NCBI RefSeq assembly: GCF_000384335.2
Contig: NZ_KQ031382.1
Span: 806,001-870,000, forward strand
Direction: 5' to 3'
DNA from: Hyphomicrobium sp. 99
Lineage (GTDB): Bacteria > Pseudomonadota > Alphaproteobacteria > Rhizobiales > Hyphomicrobiaceae
Length of the DNA stretch: 64,000 bases
This document shows positions 1-9,483 of the stretch, in pieces (positions within the stretch are counted from its first letter, which is position 1; every line of letters starts with the position of its first letter). Under the pieces are notes generated by a model that did no database searches, had not been told where the DNA came from, and saw only the letters and a list, made by a program, of their open reading frames with translations. Position numbers and translations under genes: made by a program.

Positions 1-137
1 GCGGCCCAAGTATCTGCGGGGCCCGGGTTGCCGTCAGCCAAGCCCAAATAGTTCGCATTTGCCGTGGAGACGGAAACCGCAACCAACGAAAGGGAACCAA
101 CGAGTGCGGCCGCGAAGTGTTTTGAATTGATTTTCAT
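1..137 (-). CDS. Secreted protein, N-terminal part only
   Basis: This gene runs off the left edge, so only about 45 codons are visible. The start ATG (135-137, reverse strand) follows a good AGGAG ribosome site at 143-149. The product begins MKINSKHF, followed by a hydrophobic core (AAALVGSLSLVAVSV) and an ANA-N cleavage-like site near residue 29, which is a standard Sec signal peptide. The mature part seen (NYLGLADGNPGPADTWAA) is too short to assign to a family. Function is unknown; export to the periplasm or cell surface is the only inference made. Confidence 0.65.
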   Translation of the reverse strand, partial: MKINSKHFAAALVGSLSLVAVSVSTANANYLGLADGNPGPADTWA

Positions 138-470
138 CCGACAACTCCTCTGAACTGGGATGCAAAGGCCCCCCACCAGAGCTGCCCTTAGGCTTCATTG
201 TGCACTCTCACATCGTAGATGTTGGCGCGATTGCAATAGTCTGCTCGAACTAGCCGACTGGATTTTGCAAACCTCGAACGGAAAATGGATAGGAAGGATA
301 GGTGCCCGGCGCTCGTGACAGTGTTGGCACGATCAGATTATTATGAACTTATTAAGAACGTGACTTTCGAAGGCCGCCCTGATCTCCCCTAGTATGCCAG
401 CGGTTGCAGTTGATCTTGGTACTGGCTATGGCGTTCTGAGGAGCTTTGCAGCTCGCAGGAGGGGGCGGAG
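138..470. other. Intergenic region between divergent genes
   Basis: This stretch separates the secreted-protein gene (reverse) from the NRAMP-related gene (forward) and should hold both promoters. I see no convincing open reading frame. A small hairpin (GAGCT-TTGC-AGCTC, 441-454) sits just before the purine-rich ribosome site (457-469) of the NRAMP-related gene. I looked for a Mn-sensing yybP-type riboswitch and a Mur box and saw neither. Confidence 0.5.
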
Positions 471-1775
471 ATGTCGATGGATCCGAGCGCGACTGAAACG
501 ACCTCTGACATTGTCAGGATTGAGCCACAGCCTTCGTCCGCCGGGTTCTTGCAGACGCTCGGACCAGGATTGGTTACGGGCGCAGCAGACGATGATCCAA
601 GCGGCATCGCGACTTATAGCCAAGTCGGCGCGCAATTCGGCTATGGGCTCGCTTGGACCATGCTGTTCAGTTTTCCCCTGATGGTCGCTATCCAAGCCGT
701 TGCCGCAAGGATCGGCTGCGTAACGGGGCATGGCATCGCGCATAATTTACGACGCCACTATTCGCCGTGGCTCCTCCGCGGAGTTGTCTTTCTCTTGCTC
801 GTGGCGAACGTGATTAACCTCGGTGCCGACCTGGGCGCCATGGGTGCTGCAGTAGGCTTGCTGATTGGCGGCCCGGAGCGTGTCTACACCGTGTTGCTCG
901 GCATCGTGTGCATTCTTCTGGAGACGTTCATCAGCTACGCCCGGTACGCAGCCGTGCTCAAATGGGCAACGCTATGCTTGTTCACGTATGTGGGCGTCGC
1001 TTTCACCGCGCATGTGCCGTGGGGAACGGCCCTCTTCGGAACGTTCGTTCCACAGTTTGTATTTGACGGTCCCCATGCAATGGCCCTGGTCGCCGTTCTC
1101 GGCACGACCATCAGCCCATATCTGTTTTTCTGGCAGGCCGGCCAGGAAGTGGAGGAACTGCACCGGCGTCACGTCAAGCCTTTGTGCGTCACGCCGCGAG
1201 AAGCGGGCCCGGAGCTTTCGCGCATTCGCATTGACACGATGTTCGGAATGGGGGTGTCGAATCTCATCGCCCTCTTCATCATCTTCGCAACGGCCGCGAC
1301 GTTGAACGCCACCGGCGTGACCGATATCCAAACCTCTTCGCAAGCCGCAGAAGCGCTGCGGCCTGTGGCGGGCGAATTCACGTTTGCACTCTTCGCGATC
1401 GGAATCATTTCAACAGGCATGCTCGCCGTACCGGTCCTTGCCGGTTCGGCCGCCTATGGCGTGAGCGAGCTCTTTTCCTGGAGGCAAGGTCTCGATCACA
1501 GGCTGCGAGAAGCCAAGGCGTTCTACGCGACGATAGCGGTCGCGACGCTCGGTGGCGTGTTGCTAAATTTCACGTCCATCGATCCCATCAAGGCGCTGTA
1601 CTGGACCGCGGTGGTCAATGGAATATTGGCAGCGCCGCTCATGGCTGTGATGATGGTAATGTCGATGAACCCTCGCGTCATGGGGCGGCTGACGCTTCCG
1701 CTCCCGATGCTTGTAATTGGCTGGATCGCGACATTCGCCATGGCCCTTGCATCCATCGTGTTCCTGGTCGTCTGA
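471..1775 (+). CDS. NRAMP-related divalent metal transporter
   Basis: This is a 434-residue integral membrane protein of the NRAMP (SLC11) superfamily, expected to move divalent cations across the inner membrane. About 11 hydrophobic segments are visible. The helix-1 metal-site motif reads DPSG (residues 42-45) where canonical Mn/Fe NRAMPs have DPGN. The helix-6 region reads GTTISPYLFFWQ (211-222), without the usual MPH-type methionine. It therefore belongs to the divergent NRAMP-related branch, and the substrate (Mn, Fe or Mg) cannot be told from sequence. The ATG at 471 follows a strong GGGGGCGGAG site; an in-frame ATG at 477 is also possible. It appears to be a single-gene unit. Confidence 0.8.
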   Translation: MSMDPSATETTSDIVRIEPQPSSAGFLQTLGPGLVTGAADDDPSGIATYSQVGAQFGYGLAWTMLFSFPLMVAIQAVAARIGCVTGHGIAHNLRRHYSPWLLRGVVFLLLVANVINLGADLGAMGAAVGLLIGGPERVYTVLLGIVCILLETFISYARYAAVLKWATLCLFTYVGVAFTAHVPWGTALFGTFVPQFVFDGPHAMALVAVLGTTISPYLFFWQAGQEVEELHRRHVKPLCVTPREAGPELSRIRIDTMFGMGVSNLIALFIIFATAATLNATGVTDIQTSSQAAEALRPVAGEFTFALFAIGIISTGMLAVPVLAGSAAYGVSELFSWRQGLDHRLREAKAFYATIAVATLGGVLLNFTSIDPIKALYWTAVVNGILAAPLMAVMMVMSMNPRVMGRLTLPLPMLVIGWIATFAMALASIVFLVV

Positions 1776-2177
1776 TGATCGTTGCCTGAGGGCGATCGTC
1801 GCTCGCCTAATCCATTCGGGCCGGATGTGCTCACCGAAGTGGTGCGTGGTGCGTAAACAATGCCGTGGACTGAAGGTCTGGAAACGCTGCCGTCCCGTGA
1901 CTAAACCGCAAGTTCTATCCCGGCCAGCTGTTTCGCCCGTCGGCGACGAATGGGATCGGCAGAAATAAAGGTTTCAGCAGGTCATCGCAATTGAGCGAAA
2001 CCTCTCTCGACACGAGGCGTTCGCATTACAATATTTACCGTAGCAAATAGGTATGACCGCCGTCCATTGACCGGTACGTGCGAAAAGATTTCCGACGGAA
2101 CTGCTGCTTGAAACCGTCGTTTATGCGAGACGGGGTATCCGCCTCACAGCTCCTCAGTTGCTACGCACGGAGTAGAC
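1776..2177 (+). other. Gene-free stretch before the RND operon
   Basis: About 400 bases with no supported gene: the forward-frame ORFs here are short and have no recognisable protein features. It lies between the NRAMP-related gene and the RND efflux pair and should carry the efflux promoter. An AT-rich patch around 2025-2055 is the likeliest promoter area, but I could not fix -35/-10 boxes. No adjacent TetR or MarR regulator gene is present. Confidence 0.4.
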
Positions 2178-3389
2178 GTGTCGAGGTCCCGCGCCAGAAC
2201 GTTCATTTGGCTGATAATTCTGGCAGGCTTGGCCGGCGGCGGCTACTGGGCTTGGCAGCAGCATCGTGGGCACACGGAAACGGCTCAAAAGAAGCCCGAC
2301 GAACGCGTTCCGGTTTCGGTGGCAACGGCCGAGATTAAGAATTTTCCCGTTTACCTGGATAGCCTCGGACAGGCGCAAGCCTGGAATACGGTGACGGTTC
2401 GCTCGCGCGTTGACGGTGAAATTACCAAGGTGGCCTTCGATGAGGGCCAGTTCGTCAAAGCCGGTGATCTTCTGATCCAGATCGATCCGAGACCCTATCA
2501 GGCGGCCCTCGATCAGGCGGTCGCAAAGAAATCGCAGGATGAAGCCAATCTCTCCAACCTGAAACGCGATCTCGAACGTTTCGAGAAAGTCGGCACGCTC
2601 GCAACCACGCAACAACAGATCGACACGCAACGCTCCAGCATCACTCAGCAAGAGTCGCTCATAAAAGCCGATGTCGGAGCGATTGCAAACACGCAGGTCC
2701 AAGTGGTCTACACGACCATCAAGGCCCCGATCTCCGGCCGCGTCGGTTTTCGTCTCGTCGATCAGGGCAACATCATTCACGCCGGAGATACAGGCGGCGT
2801 CGCGACCATCGCGCAAATTCAACCGATCGCGGTGATTTTCACGGAGCCCGAAGAAAAGCTTCCGCACATCCTCGATGAGCTGAAGCACGGACCGCTTCCC
2901 GTCACCGCCTTCACCTCGGACGGCAAGCAGGAACTCGCCAAGGGCGAGCTTTCGCTCGTCGATAACCAGGTCGACACGACGACGGGCTCGATCAAATTGA
3001 AGGGAAAATTTACGAACGAGCAAACGACACTGTGGCCCGGACTGACCGTCGTGACGCGTCTGTTGATCAGGACGGAGAAAAATGTCGTCGTCATTCCCGA
3101 TGCCGCCGTCCAGCGCGGCCCTGACAAACTGTTTGCCTATGTCGTTGGACCCGACAAGAAAGCCGAGCGGCGCGATCTCGTCGTCGGCGAGATTCAAGAT
3201 GGCCAAGCCGTCATCAAGAGCGGCGTGAAAGCCGGAGAGCAGGTCGTCACATCCGGCTACTATCGCCTGGAGCCCGGTTCGACCGTCGATCTGCCAGACG
3301 ACCAGAAAAAAAAAGATCAGAAGGAAAACCAGAAGCCGCCGCGCGCCACGGCATCCGAGTCAAAGCGCACCGTTTTAGAGGCTGAGTGA
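2178..3389 (+). CDS. RND efflux periplasmic adaptor (MdtA/AcrA type)
   Basis: A 403-residue membrane fusion protein of the HlyD/AcrA family, which links an inner-membrane RND pump to an outer-membrane channel. A signal-anchor helix lies at about residues 9-26. Lipoyl half-motifs (VRSRVDGEI and IKAPISGRVG) flank a coiled-coil hairpin with typical RDLERFEKVG heptads. Beta-barrel and membrane-proximal domains follow, and the tail is rich in Lys, Gln and Asp. The start is a GTG preceded by ACGGAG. The RND pump gene starts one base after its stop, so the two form an operon. No outer-membrane factor gene is next to it. Substrate unknown. Confidence 0.9.
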   Translation: MSRSRARTFIWLIILAGLAGGGYWAWQQHRGHTETAQKKPDERVPVSVATAEIKNFPVYLDSLGQAQAWNTVTVRSRVDGEITKVAFDEGQFVKAGDLLIQIDPRPYQAALDQAVAKKSQDEANLSNLKRDLERFEKVGTLATTQQQIDTQRSSITQQESLIKADVGAIANTQVQVVYTTIKAPISGRVGFRLVDQGNIIHAGDTGGVATIAQIQPIAVIFTEPEEKLPHILDELKHGPLPVTAFTSDGKQELAKGELSLVDNQVDTTTGSIKLKGKFTNEQTTLWPGLTVVTRLLIRTEKNVVVIPDAAVQRGPDKLFAYVVGPDKKAERRDLVVGEIQDGQAVIKSGVKAGEQVVTSGYYRLEPGSTVDLPDDQKKKDQKENQKPPRATASESKRTVLEAE

Positions 3390-3390
3390 C

Positions 3391-6300
3391 ATGGCGAGCG
3401 GTGGCGTTTCCGGCATTTTCATTCGCTATCCGATCGGGACCTCGCTGATCATGGCCGGCATTCTGTTTGTCGGCATCATCTCCTTCCTGAATCTTCCCGT
3501 CGCGCCGCTGCCGCAGATAGACTTCCCAACCATCCAGGTCTCGGCCACGCTTCCCGGCGCCAGTCCCGAAACGATGGCATCGAACGTGGCGCAGCCGTTG
3601 GAGCGCCAGTTCGCACAGATCCCCGGGGTCACTCAGACGACATCGACGAGCGGCCTCGGCGTCACGACCGTCGTCGTGCAGTTCGATCTGGATCGCGATA
3701 TCGACGGCGCCGCTAACGACATCCAGGCAGCCATCAACGCCGCTGGCGGCCAGCTGCCAACAAATCTGCCGCAGCCGCCGATTTATCGGAAGGTCAATCC
3801 GGCTGACAGCCCCATTTTGATCCTGTCCGCGTCGTCCAACGAAATGCCTCTGACGGCGGTCGACGACAACGCCGACACCAAGCTCGCGCAGCAGATCAGC
3901 CAGATCAGTGGAGTGGGACAGGTGACGATTGGCGGCGAGCAGAAGCCAGCGATTCGCATTCAATTGGATCCCGCCAAGCTCTACGCGCGCAATCTAACTC
4001 TTGAAGAGGTTCGCACACCGCTGTCGATCACAACCGTCAACAGCCCCAAGGGCTCACTCGATAGCACCAATCGCGGCTACACGATTTACACCAATGATCA
4101 ATTGATCGACGCGAAATCCTGGGACGACGTGATCATCGCTTACCGCAACGGAAGTCCGATACGCGTTCGCGATGTGGGTAAGGCAATCCGCGGTCCAGAG
4201 GACGCGAAGAAAGCGGCGTGGACGAACGGCAAGCGCGGCGTGTTTCTCATCGTATTCAAGCAACCCGGTGCGAACGTCATTGACACCGTGGATCGCATCA
4301 AAGCTGAATTGCCACGCCTTCAGGCATCGATGCCGAAGGCGCTTCAAATCGAAATTCTGAGTGATCGGACGGAAACAATCCGCGCCTCCGTTGACGATGT
4401 CGAATTCACGCTTCTTCTTTCGGTCGCGCTCGTCGTCGCGGTCATCTTCGTGTTCTTGCGAAGTTTGTGGGCGACCATCATTCCGAGCGTCACCGTTCCG
4501 CTCGCGCTATTTGGCGCCTGTGCCCTGATGTATGAGATGGGCTACAGCCTCGATAATCTCTCTCTCATGGCTTTGACGATTTCCGTCGGCTTTGTCGTCG
4601 ATGATGCGATCGTCGTTTTGGAAAACATCGTCCGCTACGTCGAGGACGGTGACTCGCCCTATGACGCCGCGATGAAAGGTGCCGAAGAGATCGGCTTCAC
4701 GGTTATATCGATCAGTATTTCGCTCATCGCCGTGTTTATCCCATTGTTGTTCATGAGCGGCATCATCGGTCGCTTGTTTCGCGAGTTTGCGGTCACGGTC
4801 ACGATGACGATCGCGGTCTCCGCCTTCGTTTCGCTGACGCTGACGCCAATGATGGCGTCGCGGTTTTTGAAAAGCGAAAAGGACGTCAAACACGGCCGGC
4901 TCTACAATTTGAGCGAGCGCGGCTTCGAGGCGCTGCTGAATGGCTATAGCCGAGGCCTCGATTTCGTTCTTCGCCATCAGTTCATGACGCTGATGACCTT
5001 CTTCGCGACGCTGGCGCTGACCGTGGTTCTCTTCATCGAAATCCCGAAGGGCTTCTTTCCGCAACAGGACACGGGCCTCATCACGGGCATTTCCGAAGCT
5101 GCTCAGGATATTTCGTTCCAAGCTATGCTCAGTCGTCAGCAGCAGCTTGGGGATGTGGTCGCGAGCGACCCCGCCGTCGCAACCGTTGCGATGGCTATCG
5201 GAGCTGGGGGTTCCACGGCGGCACTCAACAATGGTCGCGTCTACATTACCTTGAAGCCCAAGGACCAGCGCGACGCTTCGGCGTTTCAGGTCATTCGCCG
5301 GCTTCAGCCGAAGCTTGCGAAAGTCGAAGGTGCGCGTCTCTTCATGCAGGCCGCCCAAGATGTGAACGTCGGCGGTCGCGCCTCTCGGACGCAGTTCCAG
5401 TATACGCTGCAAGACGCAGACTCCAACGAGCTCAACAAGTGGGCGCCGAAAGTTCTCGATAAGCTGAAAACGCTGCCCGAACTTCGCGACGTCGCGAGCG
5501 ATCAACAAATGGCGGGCACGACGCTGACCGTCGACATCAATCGCGACGAAGCCTCGCGCTACGGACTGACGCCCGATGCAATCGACGCCACGCTCTACGA
5601 CGCATTCGGGCAGCGCCAAATCGCCCAATATTTCACGCAGCAAAATAGCTACCACGTCATTATGGAGGTGCTGCCCTCCATCCAAGGCGATCCGGAAAGC
5701 CTCGACAACATTTACATCCGCTCGCCGACGACCGGCGGCCTCGTTCCGCTCGCAACGTTCGCAAGCTGGACCACGCGTCCCACTGCGCCGCTTTCGATCT
5801 CGCACCAGGGACAGTTCCCCGCGATCACGATCAGCTTCAACCTAGCGCCGGGAAGCTCCCTCGGTACCGCAACGGACGCGATCAAAGCAGCCGGGCGAGA
5901 GCTTCGCATGCCCGCATCGATACAGTCGACATTCCAAGGCAATGCTCAAGCGTTCCAGCAATCGTTGACGACGATCCCGCTGCTGATCGCAGCCGCGCTC
6001 TTTGTCGTCTATTTGATCCTCGGCATTCTCTATGAAAGTTACATCCACCCGATCACGATCCTTTCCACGTTGCCGTCAGCTGGCGCAGGCGCACTCGCGA
6101 CGCTCATGATCTTTGGATACGATTTCAGCCTCGTGGCGATGATCGGCATCATCTTGCTCATCGGCATCGTCAAGAAGAACGGCATCATGCTCGTCGACTT
6201 CGCCATTCACGCTGAGCGGAACGAGCATCTGTCCTCCCTCGAAGCGATACGCAAGGCATCGCTGTTGCGCTTCCGGCCGATCATGATGACGACGCTGGCG

Positions 6301-6543
6301 GCGCTGCTCGGCGGCGTGCCCTTGATGCTCGGCTCGGGAACCGGCGCGGAAATCCGTCAGCCTCTCGGCTACGCGATGGTCGGCGGTTTGGCCATCAGCC
6401 AGGTCCTCACGCTGTTCACGACGCCGGTCATCTTTCTCTACATGGATCGCCTGTCCAACTGGCTAACCGGGGCGAAGCGCGAACCGGCGGACAAGCAAAT
6501 TGTGGGCGCGCCAGCGTCCGGCGCGAAACCGGCGCGGACTTAG
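3391..6543 (+). CDS. RND efflux inner-membrane pump (MdtB/MdtC-like)
   Basis: A 1050-residue proton-driven RND transporter of the hydrophobe/amphiphile efflux class, of full length. It has the two-fold layout: one N-terminal helix, a large periplasmic loop, six helices, then a repeat. The proton-relay Asp pair in TM4 is present (GFVVDDAIV, residues 404-405), and the TM10 region contains GIVKKNGIMLVDFAI. It resembles the MdtBC/MuxBC subgroup by eye. It is translated just downstream of the adaptor gene (one-base gap). Its TAG stop directly abuts the TAG stop of the convergent MFS gene at 6543/6544. Drug or solvent export is inferred from the family. Confidence 0.92.
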   Translation: MASGGVSGIFIRYPIGTSLIMAGILFVGIISFLNLPVAPLPQIDFPTIQVSATLPGASPETMASNVAQPLERQFAQIPGVTQTTSTSGLGVTTVVVQFDLDRDIDGAANDIQAAINAAGGQLPTNLPQPPIYRKVNPADSPILILSASSNEMPLTAVDDNADTKLAQQISQISGVGQVTIGGEQKPAIRIQLDPAKLYARNLTLEEVRTPLSITTVNSPKGSLDSTNRGYTIYTNDQLIDAKSWDDVIIAYRNGSPIRVRDVGKAIRGPEDAKKAAWTNGKRGVFLIVFKQPGANVIDTVDRIKAELPRLQASMPKALQIEILSDRTETIRASVDDVEFTLLLSVALVVAVIFVFLRSLWATIIPSVTVPLALFGACALMYEMGYSLDNLSLMALTISVGFVVDDAIVVLENIVRYVEDGDSPYDAAMKGAEEIGFTVISISISLIAVFIPLLFMSGIIGRLFREFAVTVTMTIAVSAFVSLTLTPMMASRFLKSEKDVKHGRLYNLSERGFEALLNGYSRGLDFVLRHQFMTLMTFFATLALTVVLFIEIPKGFFPQQDTGLITGISEAAQDISFQAMLSRQQQLGDVVASDPAVATVAMAIGAGGSTAALNNGRVYITLKPKDQRDASAFQVIRRLQPKLAKVEGARLFMQAAQDVNVGGRASRTQFQYTLQDADSNELNKWAPKVLDKLKTLPELRDVASDQQMAGTTLTVDINRDEASRYGLTPDAIDATLYDAFGQRQIAQYFTQQNSYHVIMEVLPSIQGDPESLDNIYIRSPTTGGLVPLATFASWTTRPTAPLSISHQGQFPAITISFNLAPGSSLGTATDAIKAAGRELRMPASIQSTFQGNAQAFQQSLTTIPLLIAAALFVVYLILGILYESYIHPITILSTLPSAGAGALATLMIFGYDFSLVAMIGIILLIGIVKKNGIMLVDFAIHAERNEHLSSLEAIRKASLLRFRPIMMTTLAALLGGVPLMLGSGTGAEIRQPLGYAMVGGLAISQVLTLFTTPVIFLYMDRLSNWLTGAKREPADKQIVGAPASGAKPART

Positions 6544-7788
6544 CTATTCGCCGACAGGCTCTTCGATGTTCCTCGTTTCAGGCATCGCCAGCGTAACGAC
6601 AAGGAACGCGATCAATCCGATCACCGCGAGCGTCAGAAACGCCGCGGACGTTCCGAAATGCAGCGCGATCTCACCAGCGAGCGTCGTGCTGATCGATGCG
6701 CCGAGCCCCATCGAAACGCCGACGAATCCGAGTGCGAGATTGAAGTTTCCTGAGTCCTGCGTCACGTCCGCCACGACGCCAGCGACCAGCACGCCAAGCG
6801 CGCTCGCCGAGATGCCGTCGAGCAATTGGATTGCGACCATCACGATCGGATCGGAGCTGTAGGAGAACAGGACCGCACGAACAGGAAGGGCGGCAAATCC
6901 AAGAAGCAGAAGGGGCCGGCGTCCATGTTGATCGCCGTAGCGGCCCATCCAAGGCGAGATCAACGCGACGATGAACTGGGGAACGATGATGCAAAGCGCG
7001 ACGAGAACGGTGGCGGCCCTGCTCGAGCGCAGCGTGATGAGGTTGGCGGCGAGCGGCAGCACCGCGGCATTAGCGAGATGGAAGAGCCCAACGGACGCCG
7101 CGAGGATCAAGAGTGGCCGCTTACTGATGATCGTCTTTGCGGCATGCAGAGGGTGATATTCAGGCTCCGGTTTCGGCTCCAGTTCTTCGCGATGAAAGTC
7201 TGACGGCTGGATCAAGTAGAGGGCCATTACCGCCGGGATCGTCATCGCAGCCGAGACGAAGAAGACGGCCTGACTTGACAGATAATAGCCGCAGGCTCCC
7301 ATGCTCGCGGCCGCGAACATGCTGCCGAGCGAGGAAAACCGGGCATTTCTGCCCAACCGCTCGCCGATGAGATTATGACCAACAAGCCCAAGGCTGATCG
7401 CTGCCAGCGCGGGCCCGATTACGACGCTCGCCCCCGAGTGAAACACTTGCGCCAGAAACACGGCGTAGAACGTCGGCCAGATCGCGATAGAAAATGCGGT
7501 GGCGCCGACGATCAGGGTGCAGGTGGCAGCCAGTGTCCGCTCTCGTCCGACCGCATCGACGAGCGCTCCGGCAGGCAATTGTCCGAGAAGAGCGATGAGG
7601 CTGCCGACCGTCAGCACGATACCTATGTCGGCATTCGTCCATTTTTCTGATGTCAGATAAACAGTCAGAAACGGACCGAACCCGACCTGAGCATCGGCGA
7701 GGAAAAATGCGAACCAGTCGACGCCGATCTGGCTTCGTTTGGACGGTGCGTGGATAGAAGGCGCCACCGGCCCTTTGAAGCCGCGCAT
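6544..7788 (-). CDS. Major facilitator superfamily transporter
   Basis: A 414-residue MFS transporter with about 12 membrane segments. The loop 2-3 signature area reads PAGALVDAVGRERT and the second half carries GRYGDQHGRRPLL, as in drug:H+ antiporter and sugar/organic-acid porter branches. The N terminus contains VDWFAFFLADAQVGFGPFL. Substrate cannot be assigned. It converges on the RND pump gene with no intergenic bases, so a terminator for either gene must lie inside the other's coding region, or they are transcribed at different times. The upstream neighbour (PRC-barrel protein, same strand) starts about 600 bases away. Confidence 0.85.
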   Translation of the reverse strand: MRGFKGPVAPSIHAPSKRSQIGVDWFAFFLADAQVGFGPFLTVYLTSEKWTNADIGIVLTVGSLIALLGQLPAGALVDAVGRERTLAATCTLIVGATAFSIAIWPTFYAVFLAQVFHSGASVVIGPALAAISLGLVGHNLIGERLGRNARFSSLGSMFAAASMGACGYYLSSQAVFFVSAAMTIPAVMALYLIQPSDFHREELEPKPEPEYHPLHAAKTIISKRPLLILAASVGLFHLANAAVLPLAANLITLRSSRAATVLVALCIIVPQFIVALISPWMGRYGDQHGRRPLLLLGFAALPVRAVLFSYSSDPIVMVAIQLLDGISASALGVLVAGVVADVTQDSGNFNLALGFVGVSMGLGASISTTLAGEIALHFGTSAAFLTLAVIGLIAFLVVTLAMPETRNIEEPVGE

Positions 7789-7841
7789 GTCTCAATCCGC
7801 GGCAGAGAAAGGGGAAGATGAGACGGACGAATGTCTGGCCG

Positions 7842-8387
7842 TCATTTGGTTGCCGCCGGAGATTGCGGCGGAGGCGAGGGGGGATTCTGTGGCGGCGGCA
7901 TGCCGGCCGCGCCGACAATGACGATGGGTTCGCCCGGATGATATTCCGGCGTCACGCGCAGCGCATCGCGTCCCATCTCGAGGGTGATCCCCTGAGGCGA
8001 AAAATGCAAAACCGGCCACGCAACAGCGATCTTGCGCGAGCCGACGCCGAGGAAACCGCCGAAGTCGATGACCGCGGCGCGCACATCACCTGAATGTCCG
8101 ACGATGATATCGGTGATCTGCCCAAGCTTTTCGCCGGTTGTGCTTTTCACGTCCTTTCCAAGCAAGGTCGAGACCATACTGTCGTCCACCACCACCGCCG
8201 GTGTTCCGGAAGGCGCGGGCTCCACCGGCGCTGGCTTGATCTCCGGATTGGCAGGCGGCGCGGCGTCCGGCTGGGCGACAGGTTGTTGAGCTAGGGCGGC
8301 AGTGTCGGCGATCGCAGTTCGAGGTCCGGCACTCGCGGCGCCAACGATGACCAGGAGGCAAAGGCCGGCCCAAAACCTCGTTCGCAT
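7842..8387 (-). CDS. Exported PRC-barrel domain protein
   Basis: A 181-residue protein with a clear signal peptide (MRTRFWAGLCLLVIVGAASA), a Pro/Ala-rich linker (residues ~35-65), then a PRC-barrel (about 68-145; LLGKDVKSTTGEKLGQITDI is the typical opening). It ends in a Pro/Gln-rich tail (PPPQNPPSPPPQSP). PRC-barrels occur in RimM and in photosynthetic reaction-centre H subunits; exported single-domain versions are common in Hyphomicrobiales and mostly uncharacterised. The proline-rich flanks suggest an envelope adaptor. It lies divergent from the FAH-family gene with about 245 bases between. Confidence 0.75.
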   Translation of the reverse strand: MRTRFWAGLCLLVIVGAASAGPRTAIADTAALAQQPVAQPDAAPPANPEIKPAPVEPAPSGTPAVVVDDSMVSTLLGKDVKSTTGEKLGQITDIIVGHSGDVRAAVIDFGGFLGVGSRKIAVAWPVLHFSPQGITLEMGRDALRVTPEYHPGEPIVIVGAAGMPPPQNPPSPPPQSPAATK

Positions 8388-8632
8388 CGATCATTCCCCA
8401 GACTGAAAGGCTGAGACATGCCGTCTGGCGTGGTTCGCAACTTCTGCGAACGCTTCGCAGCCTCATAACAACCAGCGGAGAAGGCTCAAGTTCCGATGAC
8501 GCCTCTTATTTTGGGGCACGCACGCTGACAGGTTCCCAGCACCGCTTATCGCCATGCGATTGGCAGCCCGGGCGTTTTCTGCTTAGAAGCTCGCCCGAAC
8601 GGTTTGGCGGCAGCCTCTGGAGACACCTGTAG

Positions 8633-9481
8633 ATGAAACTCGTACGCTTTGGCGCCCCGGGTGCCGAAAGACCCGGCATCCTCGATAAGGAAGGCGCCGT
8701 TCGCGATCTCTCAGGCATCATTCCGGATCTTGCAGGCGAACACCTTTCGCAAGCGGCTCTCGCACGGTTGCGCAGCCTCGATCTCGCGTCACTGCCCAAG
8801 GCGCCCAGCGATGTCCGTTTCGGACCTCCCGTCGCCGGCACGCACAACTTCATCGCGATCGGCCTCAACTACGCCGACCACGCGAAGGAGACGGGACAGG
8901 AAATCCCGGCCGAGCCCATTCTCTTCAACAAGGCCACGACGTCGATCTGCGGTCCCAACGACGACGTCATGTACCCGCGAAACTCACGCCATCTCGACTG
9001 GGAATGCGAAATCGCCTTCGTCATCGGCGCACGCGCGCGATACGTGGAAGCGAAGGACTGGGCGAACTACATCGCCGGCTACTGCATCTGCAATGACGTG
9101 TCGGAGCGCGTCTTCCAAAGCAAGCGCGCAGGTCAGTGGGTAAAGGGCAAGTCGGCGGAGACGTTCGGCCCGATCGGTCCCTGGCTCGTCACGCCGGACG
9201 AAATTGCCGATCCCGATAACCTCGCCATGTCCTTGGACGTCAACGGCGTGCGCAAGCAAACGGGCTCGACGTCCACGATGATTTTCAAAATCCCGGAGCT
9301 TCTCGCCTACGTAACGCAGTTCATGGTGCTAGATCCCGGCGACATCATCACCACCGGCACGCCCCCCGGCGTTGGCACAGCGCGCAATCCGAGGGAATTC
9401 CTGAAGCCGGGCGACGTGATGGAGCTCAAGATCGAAGGCCTCGGAACGCAGCGTCAGAAGGTCGTCGAATTCAAGCTCTGA
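8633..9481 (+). CDS. Fumarylacetoacetate hydrolase (FAH) family protein
   Basis: A 282-residue enzyme of the FAH superfamily: metal-dependent C-C bond hydrolases, isomerases or decarboxylases acting on beta-keto or enol acids in aromatic and sugar catabolism. Metal ligands of the fold are visible: Glu124 and Glu126 in HLDWECE (from residue 120) and an Asp in CNDVSER near 157. The family hallmarks GLNYADHAKETG and TTGTPPGVG are intact. The N-terminal cap domain (1-70) is of the 2-hydroxyhepta-2,4-diene-1,7-dioate isomerase type. No aromatic catabolism genes lie beside it, so the substrate is not predictable. Cytoplasmic. Confidence 0.88.
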   Translation: MKLVRFGAPGAERPGILDKEGAVRDLSGIIPDLAGEHLSQAALARLRSLDLASLPKAPSDVRFGPPVAGTHNFIAIGLNYADHAKETGQEIPAEPILFNKATTSICGPNDDVMYPRNSRHLDWECEIAFVIGARARYVEAKDWANYIAGYCICNDVSERVFQSKRAGQWVKGKSAETFGPIGPWLVTPDEIADPDNLAMSLDVNGVRKQTGSTSTMIFKIPELLAYVTQFMVLDPGDIITTGTPPGVGTARNPREFLKPGDVMELKIEGLGTQRQKVVEFKL

Positions 9482-9483
9482 CC

